Shown piece by piece: positions 35,606 through 48,544 of a stretch of 64,000 bases of DNA. The translations under genes were made by a program, and so were the position numbers. The stretch is from Megaustenia siamemsis. Its lineage: Eukaryota > Mollusca > Gastropoda > Stylommatophora > Ariophantidae. Within the stretch, counting starts at the first letter, position 1, and each line of letters begins with the position of its first letter. The stretch is from contig JAVIAB010000124.1 of NCBI GenBank assembly GCA_032433765.1, forward strand, positions 77,855,465-77,919,464, written 5' to 3'. Below the pieces are notes generated by a model. The model was not told the origin of the DNA and ran no database searches. It saw only the letters and a list, made by a program, of their open reading frames with translations.

Positions 35606-38600
35606 ACATTGTCACACTATACTGCCAGCATATATTTGTTAATTATGTATTGTCACATTATACTGCCAGCATATATTTGTTAATTATGTATTGTCACACT
35701 ATACTGCCAGCATATATTTGTTAATTATGTATTGTCACATTATACTGCCAGCATATATTTGTTAATTATGTATTGTCACACTATACTGCCAGCATATATT
35801 TGTTAATTATATATTGTCACATTATACTGCCAGCATATATTTGTTAATTATGTATTGTCACATTATACTGCCAGCATATATTTGTTAATTATGTATATTC
35901 ACACTATACTGCCAATATATATATTTGTTAATTATGTATTGTCACATTATACTGCAAGCATATATTTGTTAATTATGTATTGTCACACTATACTGCCAGC
36001 ATATATTTGTTAATTATGTATTGTCACATTATACTGCCAGCATATATTTGTTAATTATGTATTGTCACACTATACTGCCAGCATATATTTGTTAATTATG
36101 TATTGTCACACTATACTGCCAGCATATATTTGTTACTTATGTATTGTCACATTATACTGCCAGCATATATTTGTTAATTATGTATTGTCACACTATACTG
36201 CCAGCATATATTTGTTAATTATGTATTGTCACATTATGCTGCCAATATATATTTGTTAATTATGTATTGTCACACTATACTGCCAGTATATATTTGTTAA
36301 TTATGTATTGTCACACTATACTGCCAGTATAATTTGGTTATGTATTGTCACACTATACTGCCAGCATACATTGGTTATGTATTGTCACATTATACTGCCA
36401 GCATATATTGGTTATGTATTGTCACAATATACCGCCAGTATATATTGGTTATGTATTGTCACAATATACCGCCAGCATATATTGGTTATGTATTGTCACA
36501 ATATACCGCCAGCATATATTGGTTATGTATTGTCACACTATACTGCCAGCATATATTGGTTATGTATTGTCAATATATACCGCCAGCATATATTGGTTAT
36601 GTATTGTCACAATATACCGCCAACATATATTGGTTATGTATTGTCACAATATACCGCCAGTTTATATTGGTTATGTATTGTCACAATATACCGCCAGTAT
36701 ATATTGGTTATGTATTGTCACAATATACCGCCAGTATATATTGGTTATGTATTGTCACACTATACTGCCAGCATATATTGGTTATGTATTGTCACAATAT
36801 ACCGCCAGTATATATTGGTTATGTATTGTCACAATATACCGCCAGCATATATTGGTTATGTATTGTCACAATATACCGCCAGCATATATTGGTTATGTAT
36901 TGTCACAATATACCGCCAGCATATATTGGTTATGTATTGTCACATTATACTGCAAGCATATATTTGTTAATTATGTATTGTCACACTATACTGCCAGCAT
37001 ATATTTGTTAATTATGTATTGCCACATTATACTGCCAGCATATATTTGTTAATTATGTATTGTCACATTATACTGCCAGCATATATTTGTTAATTATGTA
37101 TTGTCACACTATACTGCCAGCATATATTTGTTAATTATGTATTGTCACATTATACTGCCAGCATATATTTGTTAATTATGTATTGTCACACTATACTGAC
37201 AGCATATATTTGTTAATTATGTATTGTCACACTATACTGCCAGCATATATTTGTTAATTATGTAGTGTCACATTATACTGCCAGCATATATTTGTTAATT
37301 ATGTATTGTCACACTATACTGCCAGCATATATTTGTTAATTATGTATTGTCACATTATACTGCCAATATATATTTGTTAATTATGTATTGTCACACTATA
37401 CCACCAGTATATATTTGTTAATTATGTATTGTCACACTATACTGCCAGCATATATTTGTTAATTATGTATTGTCACATTATACTGCCAATATATATTTGT
37501 TAATTATGTATTGTCACACTATACTGCCAGCATATATTTGTTAATTATGTATTGTCACATTATACTGCCAATATATATTTGTTAATTATGTATTGTCACA
37601 TTATACTGCCAATATATATTTGTTAATTATGTATTGTCACACTGTACTGCCAGTATATATTTGTTAATTATGTATTGTCACATTATACTGTCAGCATATA
37701 TTTGTTAATTATGTATTGTCACATTATACTGCCAATATATATTTGTTAATTATGTATTGTCACATTATACCGCCAGTATATATTTGTTATATATTATCAC
37801 ACTATACTGCCAGCATATATTGGTTATGTATTGCCACTATACTGCCAGTATATATTTGTTACATATTATCCCACTATACTGCCAGCATATATTGGTTATG
37901 TATTGTCACACTATGCTGCCAGTATAATTTGGTTATGTATTGTCACACTATACTGCCATCATACATTGGTTATGTATTGTCACATTATACTGCCAGCATA
38001 TATTGGTTATGTATTGTCACACTATACCGCCAGTATATATTGGTTATGTATTGTCACAATATACCGCCAGTATATATTGGTTATATATTGTCACACTATA
38101 CTGCCAGCATATATTGGTTATGTATTGTCACAATATACCGCCAGTATATATTGGTTATGTATTGTCACAATATACCGCCAGCATATATTGGTTATGTATT
38201 GTCACAATATACTGCCAGTATATATTGGTTATGTATTGTCACAATATACCGCCAGCATATATTAGTTATGTATTGTCACAATATACCGCCAGCATATATT
38301 GGTTATGTATTGTCACAATATACCGCCAGCATATATTGGTTATGTATTGTCACACTATACTGCCAGCATATATTGGTTATGTATTGTCACTATATACCGC
38401 CAGCATATATTGGTTATGTATTGTCACAATATACCGCCAACATATATTGGTTATGTATTGTCACAATATACCGCCAGTTTATATTGGTTATGTATTGTCA
38501 CAATATACCGCCAGTATATATTGGTTATGTATTGTCACAATATACCGCCAGTATATATTGGTTATGTATTGTCACACTATACTGCCAGCATATATTGGTT

Positions 38601-40726
38601 ATGTATTGTCACAATATACCGCCAGTATATATTGGTTATGTATTGTCACAATATACCGCCAGCATATATTGGTTATGTATTGTCACAATATACCGCCAGC
38701 ATATATTGGTTATGTATTGTCACAATATACCGCCAGCATATATTGGTTATGTATTGTCACAATATACCGCCAGCATATATTGGTTATGTATTGTCACAAT
38801 ATACCGCCAGCATATATTGGTTATGTATTGTCACACTATACCGCCAGTATATATTGGTTATGTATTGTCACACTATACTGCCAGCATATATTGGTTATGT
38901 ATTGTCACAATATACCGCCTGGATATATTGGTTATGTATTGTCACAATATACCGCCAGTATATATTGGTTATGTATTGTCACAATATACCGCCAGTATAT
39001 ATTGGTTATGTATTGTCACAATATACCACCAGTATATATTGGTTATGTATTGTCACACTATACCGCCAGTATATATTGGTTATGTATTGTCACAATATAC
39101 CACCAGTATATATTGGTTATGTATTGTCACACTATACCGCCAGTATATATTGGTTATGTATTGTCACACTATACTGTCAGTATATATTGGTTATTTATTG
39201 TCACACTATACCATCAGTATATATTGGTTATGTATTGTCACACTATACCGTCAGTATATATTGGTTATGTATTGCCACACTATACCGCCAGTATATATTG
39301 GTTATGTATTGTCACACTATACCGCCAGTATATATTGGTTATGTATTGTCACACTATACCGCCAGTATATATTGGTTATGTATTGTCACACTATACCGCC
39401 AGTATATATTGGTTATGTATTGTCACACTATACTGTCAGTATATATTGGTTATGTATTGTCACACTATACTGTCAGTATATATTGGTTATGTATTGTCAC
39501 ACTATACCGCCAGTATATATTGGTTATGTATCGTCACACTATACTGTCAGTATATATTGGTTATGTATTGTCACACTATACTGTCAGTATATATTGGTTA
39601 TGTATTGTCACACTATACTGTCAGTATATATTGGTTATGTATTGTCACACTATACTGTCAGTATATATTGGTTATGTATTGTCACACTATACTGTCAGTA
39701 TATATTGGTTATGTATTGTCACACTATACTGTCAGTATATATTGGTTATGTATTGTCACACTATACCGCCAGTATATATTGGTTATGTATTGTCACACTA
39801 TACTGTCAGTATATATTGGTTATGTATTGTCACACTATACTGTCAGTATATATTGGTTATGTATTGTCACACTATACTGTCAGTATATATTGGTTATGTA
39901 TTGTCACACTATACTGTCAGTATATATTGGTTATGTATTGTCACACTATACTGTCAGTATATATTGGTTATGTATTGTCACACTATACTGTCAGTATATA
40001 TTGGTTATGTATTGTCACACTATACTGTCAGTATATATTGGTTATGTATTGTCACACTATACTGTCAGTATATATTGGTTATGTATTGTCACACTATACT
40101 GCCAGCATATATTGGTTATGTATTGTCACAATATACCGCCTGGATATATTGGTTATGTATTGTCACAATATACCGCCAGTATATATTGGTTATGTATTGT
40201 CACAATATACCGCCAGTATATATTGGTTATGTATTGTCACAATATACCACCAGTATATATTGGTTATGTATTGTCACACTATACCGCCAGTATATATTGG
40301 TTATGTATTGTCACAATATACCACCAGTATATATTGGTTATGTATTGTCACACTATACCGCCAGTATATATTGGTTATGTATTGTCACACTATACTGTCA
40401 GTATATATTGGTTATTTATTGTCACACTATACCATCAGTATATATTGGTTATGTATTGTCACACTATACCGTCAGTATATATTGGTTATGTATTGCCACA
40501 CTATACCGCCAGTATATATTGGTTATGTATTGTCACACTATACCGCCAGTATATATTGGTTATGTATTGTCACACTATACCGCCAGTATATATTGGTTAT
40601 GTATTGTCACACTATACCGCCAGTATATATTGGTTATGTATTGTCACACTATACTGTCAGTATATATTGGTTATGTATTGTCACACTATACTGTCAGTAT
40701 ATATTGGTTATGTATTGTCACACTAT
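35606..40726. repeat. 37/41-bp minisatellite, left part
   Basis: Two interconvertible units: a 41-bp form containing TTTGTTAATTATGTATTGTC and a 37-bp form containing TTGGTTATGTATTGTC, followed in both by ACACTATACTGYCAGYATA. Blocks: 41-mers at about 35606-36315, 37-mers to 36950, 41-mers to 37780, then 37-mers to the RTE insertion. The array resumes at 44102. Total excluding the LINE is about 6.2 kb. Confidence 0.97.
38916..40726. repeat. 1221-bp higher-order duplication within the minisatellite
   Basis: Private variants recur exactly 1221 bases (33 units of 37) apart: CGCCTGGATATATTGG at 38916 and 40137, TTATTTATTGTCACAC at about 39191 and 40412, and ATTGCCACAC at about 39271 and 40492. The register continues beyond the LINE: 44112 onward matches 39506 onward, including the rare ATCGTCAC variant. 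Confidence 0.9.
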
Positions 40727-43700
40727 CATCATCATTGAGTGCCGTCTCCGCAACGAAGGTTGGCTACCATGGAGCGCCATTTTGCTCTATCTCTTGCTTT
40801 GATGGTGCAGGTTGTCATCGGTTGGTTTGTCCATCTTTTGATGTTACTCGTCCATGTTAATCTTGGTCTGCCTCTGCCTCTTTTACCTTGTATTTTCCCC
40901 TCCAGGATCACTTTCAGTAGGCTGTTGTGTCTTTTAACATGGCCCAAGAATCGCATTTGTCTTGTTCTAATTGTGTTCAGAAGTTCTCTTTTCATTTTTA
41001 GTTGTTTTAAGACTTTGTCGTTTGTTTTCTTTTCCTTCCATCCAATTCTACCTATTCTTCTATATATCCACATTTCAAAGGCTTCAATTCTCTGTTCTGT
41101 TTTCTTGTCTAATGTCCATGTTTCAGCACCATATAGGAATATTGAGAAGATGTAACATTTTGCTATTCTTAGTTTTAGCTCTGGTGTTATTTGTTTTGAT
41201 GTTAGTATGTCCTTCATGACATTAAAATTACTTTTTGCCATTCCTATTCTTTTGTTTATTTCAGTTGTACATTTTCCATCACTGGTTATAGTATGTCCAA
41301 GGTAGTTATAGTTCTGAACTGTCTCAAGGTCTATTCCTTCAATTTTGATATTCACTTGTGGGTTTTGAGTATTTTCTTTGTTTATGATCATAGTTTTAGT
41401 CTTTTTGATATTCATATCTAGTCCATATTTTTTGCTTGTCGTGTTTATTTCATTAAGTAATTGTTGTAGGTCTTTAGGATTTTCTGCTAGTAGTACGGTA
41501 TCGTCAGCATATCTTAGGTTATTGATTATCTTTCCATTAATTTGTAGGCCTGGCATCTCTATGATGTTTTTAAAGATTTGCTCAGTGTATAGATTGAACA
41601 AGCTTGGTGATAGGATGCATCCTTGTCTTACTCCTCTTTTTATATCAATGGGTGTAGAGAATTCTTTGTTATATTTTATTATTGCTGTTTGCTCCCAGTA
41701 TAGATTGCATATTAGTCGTATATCCATGTCATCTAGATGTATCTCTTTTAGGCATTCTATAAGTTGTTTGTGGTGTACTCTATCAAAAGCTTTGGTGTAG
41801 TCTATGAAGCAGGCATATATTGGTTTGTTTACTTCTGTGTATTTTTCGATTAATGTTCTCATGCAGAATATGGCTTCTTTTGTCCCGCTATTTTTCTAAA
41901 TCCAAATTGCTGCTCATCTAATTCAGTATTGATTTTATTCTGAATCCTTCCTTGTATAACTTTTAGCAAGATTTTTGTAACATGGCTCATTAGGCTTATT
42001 GTTCTAAAGTCACTGCATTCAACTGCACCATTCTTTTTAGGCAATGCAATGAAAGTTGATGTTTTTAGTTCATTTGGTATGTATCCTGTGTGGTATATGT
42101 CGTTGCATATGTCTGTAATCACTTCAATGCCAAAATCTTCAAGTGCCTGTATCATCTCTATCTGTATGCTTTCAGGTCCTGCTGCTTTTCCCCTTTTCAT
42201 TGTTTTTATAGCTTTTTCCACCTCAGATTTTAAGATTTTATAGCCTGATGTACATTTTATAACTGGTTTCTTGTCCCTTTGATCATGAAATAGTTCTGTT
42301 ATATATTCCTGCCATCTATCTATGATATCCTTATTGTCTGTTAGCATTTTTCCTTTTTTGTCTGCAATGCATCCACCTTCTGTGGCTTTTTTATTTTTAT
42401 TAGTCATTCTCTTTATTTCTGTGTGCATTCCTCTTAGGTCTTGTTTGCTTTCCATAGTTTCTATTTCTCTACATTTTTGGCTGAGCCAGTCTTCTTTTGC
42501 CTTTTTGCACATTTTGCGTATCTCATTATCTATTTTATTGTATTGGGCAGTGTTCTTCGCTTGTCTCCTTTCTTCCATTTTTTCTAAGATGGTGTTAGTT
42601 ATCCATTTTTTTTTTTTGTTCTTTTCTCTTTTGGGTAAGGTGTCGCAGGCTTTTTGTATGCTTTTCTTTATGCATTGCCATTTGGTTGTTACTTTTTCAT
42701 CAGGACTTTCTCTTCTGTATTGTTCAATTCCTTCCTCTAGCAGCTTCTGGTATGTGTTCTTTACTTGTATTGTATAGGTATCTTTAATATCTTTTTGATT
42801 TAAAGCTGTTATGTCGAGTGGGTTTATTGATGAATTAGATTTTTGCTTGTTTCTCTTTAGTTTGATTTTCATTTTAATCATTACAGGATTGTGATCAGAA
42901 TTAATATCTGCTCCTGGGTAGGTTTTGGCTTTCTTTACGCTGTTACGGAACCTTTCTTTTATCATTATGTAATCTATTTGATTCCTCTTCCTATCTCCAG
43001 GGCTTTTCCATGTGTATAGTTTCCTTTTCTCTTGCTCAAAGTAGGTGTTACATATTATCAGCCTGTTTTCTTCACAGAATTGTATTAATCTTTCTCCTCT
43101 GTCATTTCTTTTTCCTAAACCATGATTTCCTATAATTGTCTTATATCTACCTTTTCCTACTTTAGCGTTCATGTCACCCATTACAATCAAGATGTCTGAA
43201 GATTTCACTTGCTTCATAACTTTATTTAGGTCTTCATAGTATGCCTCTATTTGTTCATCTGTGTAGTCTTGAGTAGGTGCATATGTCTGTATTATTGCTA
43301 TGTCGAATGGTTTTGCTTTCAACTTGAGTAGTATAATCCTATCACTGTATGTCCAGTGGGTACTTATATATTTTTGTAGCTCTCTTTTTATCAGTATTCC
43401 TACCCCTCTTTGATGTTCTGTTGTGTTTCCTGAGTATATAAATGTATATTTTTCGTCTTCAATGTACCCACATTCCTTCCATCTAGTCTCTGATATGCCT
43501 AAAATATCTATATTTATTCGTTCTGCTTCTTGAATTAGATTTTCCAATTTCCCTTGTTGATATAGAGTCCTAACATTCCAAGTACTTATTTTAAGATCTT
43601 TCCTCCGACATAAGTTCGAATTTCTCCGACTCTGACTCTCCATGGCTTCCTCTGGATTGGTACGTGATGAGGCTCCAATCTCTTTCACGGTGGTCAGCCA

Positions 43701-44101
43701 TGTTCGTCTTTCGTGTTCTGAACATGCCTCTTGTGTACCACACACTTTGCTGTTTTCGCTTTCTGGGCCGTTGATCATTCTTGATTCCTCCGCCTCCATC
43801 CACCGTCACAGACTTTTCACATAAGGGTTGAACATACCCGTTTTTCCGTTGACATTTTTGTCAAACCATGTGCTTGCCTATCGAACCGCGAACACACAAC
43901 ACAAAGAAGAATAAATCATATTCCACTTAAATATCGGCAATCACAGTCCATCCCCACGTTAGAAGTAAAACATACACCAAACGGGAGAATAGCAACACAT
44001 AATTTCACAACTAGACTGTCGCGTAAATCATTTAAATATATCAGCAAGAGCCGAATTATAAAAATCGACTACACGAAGCCGCCATGACACCGGAAAGTAA
44101 A
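40727..44101 (-). mobile_element. RTE-clade LINE (family a), nearly full length, with 10-bp TSD
   Basis: A 3375-bp element on the minus strand. The target duplication GTCACACTAT is at 40717-40726 and 44102-44111, both belonging to the minisatellite. About 300 bases of 5' leader precede the first Met; the 3' end is short and closes with ACTCAATGATGATGATAG, a TGA-repeat tail characteristic of RTE elements. One long coding region covers endonuclease and reverse transcriptase, broken by a single frameshift. Family fragments occur at 3645-4031, 58190-59397 and 63427-64000. Confidence 0.93.
40732..43799 (-). pseudogene. RTE endonuclease/reverse transcriptase, one frameshift
   Basis: The N-terminal part (646 codons, 43799-41859) holds an APE-type endonuclease at residues 69-310: Asn75 in STWNVRT, Glu104 in GISETRW, Asp209/Asn211 in VMGDMNAKVG and SDHNPV at 301-306. 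It continues into the reverse-transcriptase fingers, ending after FGFRK. The C-terminal part (376 codons, 41862-40732) continues with [36 protein letters not shown] (Asp-Asp at 120-121), the [15 protein letters not shown] zone and a basic tail. The two frames abut exactly; one base is missing in a run of five T (plus strand) at 41891-41895. The product would make target-primed insertions. An alternative short frame at 43591-43809 covers the 5' leader and is not convincing. Confidence 0.9.
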
Positions 44102-45197
44102 GTCACACTATACCGCCAGTATATATTGGTTATGTATCGTCACACTATACTGTCAGTATATATTGGTTATGTATTGTCACACTATACTGTCAGTATATAT
44201 TGGTTATGTATTGTCACACTATACTGTCAGTATATATTGGTTATGTATTGTCACACTATACTGTCAGTATATATTGGTTATGTATTGTCACACTATACTG
44301 TCAGTATATATTGGTTATGTATTGTCACACTATACTGTCAGTATATATTGGTTATGTATTGTCACACTATACCGCCAGTATATATTGGTTATGTATTGTC
44401 ACACTATACTGTCAGTATATATTGGTTATGTATTGTCACACTATACTGTCAGTATATATTGGTTATGTATTGTCACACTATACCGCCAGTATATATTGGT
44501 TATGTATTGTCACACTATACTGTCAGTATATATTGGTTATGTATTGTCACACTATACTGTCAGTATATATTGGTTATGTATTGTCACACTATACTGTCAG
44601 TATATATTGGTTATGTATTGTCACACTATACTGTCAGTATATATTGGTTATGTATTGTCACACTATACTGTCAGTATATATTGGTTATGTATTGTCACAC
44701 TATACTGTCAGTATATATTGGTTATGTATTGTCACACTATACTGTCAGTATATATTGGTTATGTATTGTCACACTATACTGTCAGTATATATTGGTTATG
44801 TATTGTCACACTATACCGCCAGTATATATTGGTTATGTATTGTCACACTATACTGTCAGTATATATTGGTTATGTATTGTCACACTATACTGTCAGTATA
44901 TATTGGTTATGTATTGTCACACTATACCGCCAGTATATATTGGTTATTTATTGTCACACTATACCGCCAGTATATATTGGTTATGTATTGTCACACTATA
45001 CCGCCAGTATATATTGGTTATGTATTGTCACACTATACCGCCAGTATATATTGGTTATTTATTGTCACACTATACCGCCAGTATATATTGGTTATGTATT
45101 GTCACACTATACCGCCAGTATATATTGGTTATGTATTGTCACACTATACCGCCAGTATATATTGGTTATTTATTGTCACAATATACCACCAGTATAC
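44102..45197. repeat. 37-bp minisatellite, right part
   Basis: Continuation of the array after the RTE. About 30 units with CCGCCAG and CTGTCAG variants; it ends at ACCACCAGTATACAAAAATA. A (CA)n tract follows at 45228-45258. Confidence 0.97.
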
Positions 45198-45294
45198 AAA
45201 AATAAGATACTTCTTAAAGAAAGAAACGCACGCACGCGTGCACACACACACACACACCACACACTCAAGAGTAATATTAAACAAGTTAGCACGA

Positions 45295-45460
45295 AAAGGT
45301 AGCCTCAACTAGGTAGTTAAGTCGTTGTGGGTTCAAAACACGTTCTCCAGTAGAAGCAGCTTAATGAAAATGGGTACTTGGTCGAGGGCACTCGAGAAGC
45401 CGCACCCAGAACATGATCTGCTGAAGAGAGGTGAGAGCCTGATATGTCACTTGACAACAA
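45295..45460 (+). mobile_element. Possible SINE S1 copy
   Basis: TAGTTAAGTCGTTGTGGGTT then TCAAAACAC (B-box-like), followed by TGAAAATGGGTACTTGGTC as in S1. A box uncertain. Confidence 0.45.
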
Positions 45461-45514
45461 CCCCACAAACATAAACACACGTGCGCACGCGCACACAGCG
45501 CAAGCTTTCCTTTA

Positions 45515-46235
45515 AATATCCTGGAAATATGAGCTGGTGATTGTGAGCCCAAGATGTCCTGGACATATGAGCTGGTGATTGTGAGCCCAAGATGTCCTTG
45601 ACTCATGAGCTGGTGATTGTGAGCTCAAGATGTCCTGGACATATGAGCTGGTGATTGTGAGCTCAAGATGTCCTGGACATATGAGCTGGTGATTGTGAGC
45701 CCAAGATGTCCTTGACTTATGAGCTGGTGATTGTGAGCCCAAGATGTCCTGGACATATGAGCTGGTGATTGTGAGTCCAAGATGTCCTGGACATATGAGA
45801 TGGTTATTGTGAGCCCAAGATGTCCTGGACATTTGAGCTGGTGATTGTGAGCCCAAGATGTCCTGGACATATGAGCTGGTGATTGTGAGCCCAAGATGTC
45901 CTGGACATATGAGCTGGTGATTGTGAGCCCAAGATGTCTGGACATATGAGCTGGTGATTTGAGTCCAAGATGTCCTGGACATATGAGCTGGTGATTGTGA
46001 GCCCAAGATGTCCTGGACATATGAGTTGGTTATTGTGAGCCCAAGATGTCCTGGACATATGAGCTGGTGATTGTGAGCCCAAGATGTCCTGGACATATGA
46101 GCTGGTGATTTGAGTCCAAGATGTCCTGGACATATGAGCTGGTGATTGTGAGCCCAAGATGTCCTGGACATATGAGTTGGTTATTGTGAGCCCAAGATGT
46201 CCTGGACATATGAGCTGGTGATTGTGAGCCCAAGA
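45515..46235. repeat. 38-bp minisatellite, about 19 copies
   Basis: Unit ATGTCCTGGACATATGAGCT followed by GGTGATTGTGAGCCCAAG. The GTCCTGGACATATG part contains the near-palindrome GTCCTGGAC. Minus-strand open frames (up to 219 codons) are repeat artefacts. Confidence 0.96.
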
Positions 46236-46594
46236 TGTCCTACAGTAACTGAGCTGAAAGTGGTAAGTGACTCATAGCTGACTAATTGCAACAGGATTGA
46301 AGAGCCAGAGCTGATCAAGATACAATTCCACTTCCTCTTGGTGGGTCTGAAAACAGACTAATCAGTCTGACCAAGACAGTGTAGATCGAAGAGGGAAGGC
46401 AAACCAGTACCAAAAAAAGTTATAATGAAGTCGGATATATTAGGCTCTTACTGTAAACCACCATACAACTCATGTAAGATCACTAAGAGCTGACGATGAA
46501 AAGGGATAGCCAAGCACAGAGGAAAGAGAAGACACGATAAGAGCACCTCTATTTATATGTGTAACTTATGTTATTCTGTATTTCTACACTTGCG
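46236..46594. other. Unassigned sequence
   Basis: Nothing recognised. Confidence 0.45.
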
Positions 46595-46990
46595 AAAAAT
46601 TGACATTACAGCAGAGCTAGAGAAGAAAATACTAGCAATGGAGGCGAAATGGCATCGTATGTGTTTGGCATCTCTTACTTAGAACGCATAACAAATGAAC
46701 AAGTTCGGAAAAGGATACAACAGACAATTGGAGTAGACGATGATCTTTTGACTATATTGTAAAGAAACGCAAAATGATGTGCTGTTGTGATGTATCTGGA
46801 TTGTCTAGCCTAGCGAAAATCACTACAAAGAACCGTGAAAGTGAAGAGAAGGAGAGGTAGGCAGATAAAGAGATGGGAAGATAACATGAAATGATGGCAG
46901 GTCTCGCAGTCCCAAAGAATGACTACGGTTAGAGAGAGAGAAATGGAGAAGGTTGACACAATCTGTCAGTGGAGACTAACAACTTCAAGG
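46595..46990 (+). mobile_element. LINE family g, 3' fragment
   Basis: Frame-shifting reading: KILAMEAKWHRMC, ITNEQVRKRIQQTIGVDDD, then KRRRGRQIKRWEDNMK and EKWRRLTQSVSG. These are the consecutive blocks of the C-terminal region of a common animal LINE. A related minus-strand piece is at 59655-59830. Confidence 0.8.
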
Positions 46991-47031
46991 GTTATGGGAA
47001 GAAGGAGAAGAATTGTATTTCATATACTTAC

Positions 47032-47172
47032 GATGCACTTTTAGTTTGTTTCTTCTATAAAATCCCAATCGATCACCGACTTCTTTAAGTAATTTGCTCG
47101 ATATGGGCCCATTCCTCGTACATCGGTTAAGCTTTGTTGATGCCGCTGCACCTAGCATGAATGCAGAACTTA
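47032..47172 (-). CDS. Candidate orphan exon, unidentified
   Basis: A 141-base open segment between a GTGTCAG acceptor and a strong GTAAGTAT donor. It encodes SSAFMLGAAASTKLNRC, GPISSKLLKEVGDRLGFY and RRNKLKVH, a low-repeat, basic sequence unlike the surrounding debris. The polypyrimidine tract is poor. I do not recognise the protein and found no partner exon, so this is speculative; chance or an old transposon remnant are equally possible. Confidence 0.22.
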
Positions 47173-47179
47173 CTGACAC

Positions 47180-48195
47180 ATTGTGTATTTAATTAATGAG
47201 ATTATTCCTTCCATTGAGAGCAGAAAGCTATGAATATTTTCAAAGAAAACTAAGAAAAGTTCCGGGAACAGTATTAAGCACGGATTAGCTAGGAAAATGC
47301 TATTTATAGCAAGCAGAGCAGCAAAATACATGTCCTACAGAGCGTTGCCTTAGACCTCTGCTGTTAATGTCAGGTTGGACTCTTAACGTTTGTGGCATTA
47401 GCCAAAAATATTCCAGATGAAGGAGAAAATACATGAAAAATGCGCTAATCATTGGAAAGGTCGCGTGATCATTATGTTGGAAATGTAATGCTGCCGGCAT
47501 GAACTTGCAGTGGGAGTGTCTGCGCTGAATGTAAGCGTGTGTCACGTTCTCACCTCGTTAACTTTCAACAGGAGTGCGCCTAAAATAATAGCCAGCATGC
47601 GGTTGTGTGGTGCAACAAGGGAAGGCAAAATAACCAAAGGAGATATACACAAGGGGGTGGCCTCAAGAATGGTCTCTACTTTTTCCCCCAGCTTTGACAA
47701 ATCATTTCAAACAGTTTTCATGTTTTGTTGAAATAAACATGTTAATACTTATATTTGTGCACTGCAGCGGCTGCTATTCAGAGGAGGCAACGGAGGCCAC
47801 GATTTCTTTAATATTTTATAAGAATATATAATATGATCACATTACAGCTCAACGAGTTAAATGTACAACTAGCTACCGCATTCCTTAGAGTAGTCGTGAT
47901 ATAGTTAAAATAATTGGAGTTAAAATAGTTAAAAGTTTTAAGAGTTAAAATACTAATACATAAGCTTCAGCGTCTATAAAGGTCAAACCTACTACAACCG
48001 TACGACATATATCGACCTTGCAATTAATATAAGAACTAGATGTGTCATTTCTGCAATCAGCTGGTCGTTACCATGACAACAGAAGACCGACTAATAAAAT
48101 GGTATTCTATCTCTTTATCGAAACATAGAGAGTAGAGCCAAAAGTGAGCAACTTTATCGAGTGCCTACTTAGTCACTGCGCTACCCATCCATCCA
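47180..48195. other. Unassigned sequence
   Basis: No element recognised. Short open frames at 47300-47731 lack motifs. Confidence 0.45.
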
Positions 48196-48200
48196 TCCAT

Positions 48201-48252
<52 letters not shown>
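48180..48252. repeat. Compound microsatellite (CCAT)n(TA)n(CA)n
   Basis: CCATCCATCCATC, then about 17 TA pairs, then about 8 CA pairs. Confidence 0.95.
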
Positions 48253-48544
48253 AACTTAAAAACTGTAAGAGAGATGTTAATTAACAGGAAAACCGTGTTA
48301 TTTTTGTCATAACTTACAACGCAAATAACTAAGATAGTATGATGTCATTACAATTATGTTAATTGAAGGCAATAATTGAATGAACTATTTTAGATTGCGT
48401 AAATGGTATTGTTTATGTTGCCAATTATCAGGTCAATGTAAAAGTTCCGTCTCGCGCCCTGGTCATGTTTCCAACCCACCAGCTGATTCATGACTGTGAT
48501 TAGTGCCTGTTGCTGATATCAGGATCCATCACCGCAGGGAGTCC

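Noticed and set aside
37716..40860. Overlapping open frames of 1028, 932 and 853 codons (and about 370-380 codons at 44084-45312)
   Set aside because: They coincide with the 37-bp stop-free minisatellite, occur in all three frames and have no start context, splice sites or domain. They are repeat artefacts.
40732..43799. Host craniofacial-development-like protein
   Set aside because: Endonuclease plus reverse transcriptase in this layout, with TSD and TGA-repeat tail, is an RTE LINE; the host-gene name is a common mis-annotation of LINE endonucleases.
45512..46171. 219-codon minus-strand frame with repeated SWAHNHQLICPGHLG
   Set aside because: 38-bp minisatellite; the frame cycles with the repeat and several frames are open at once.
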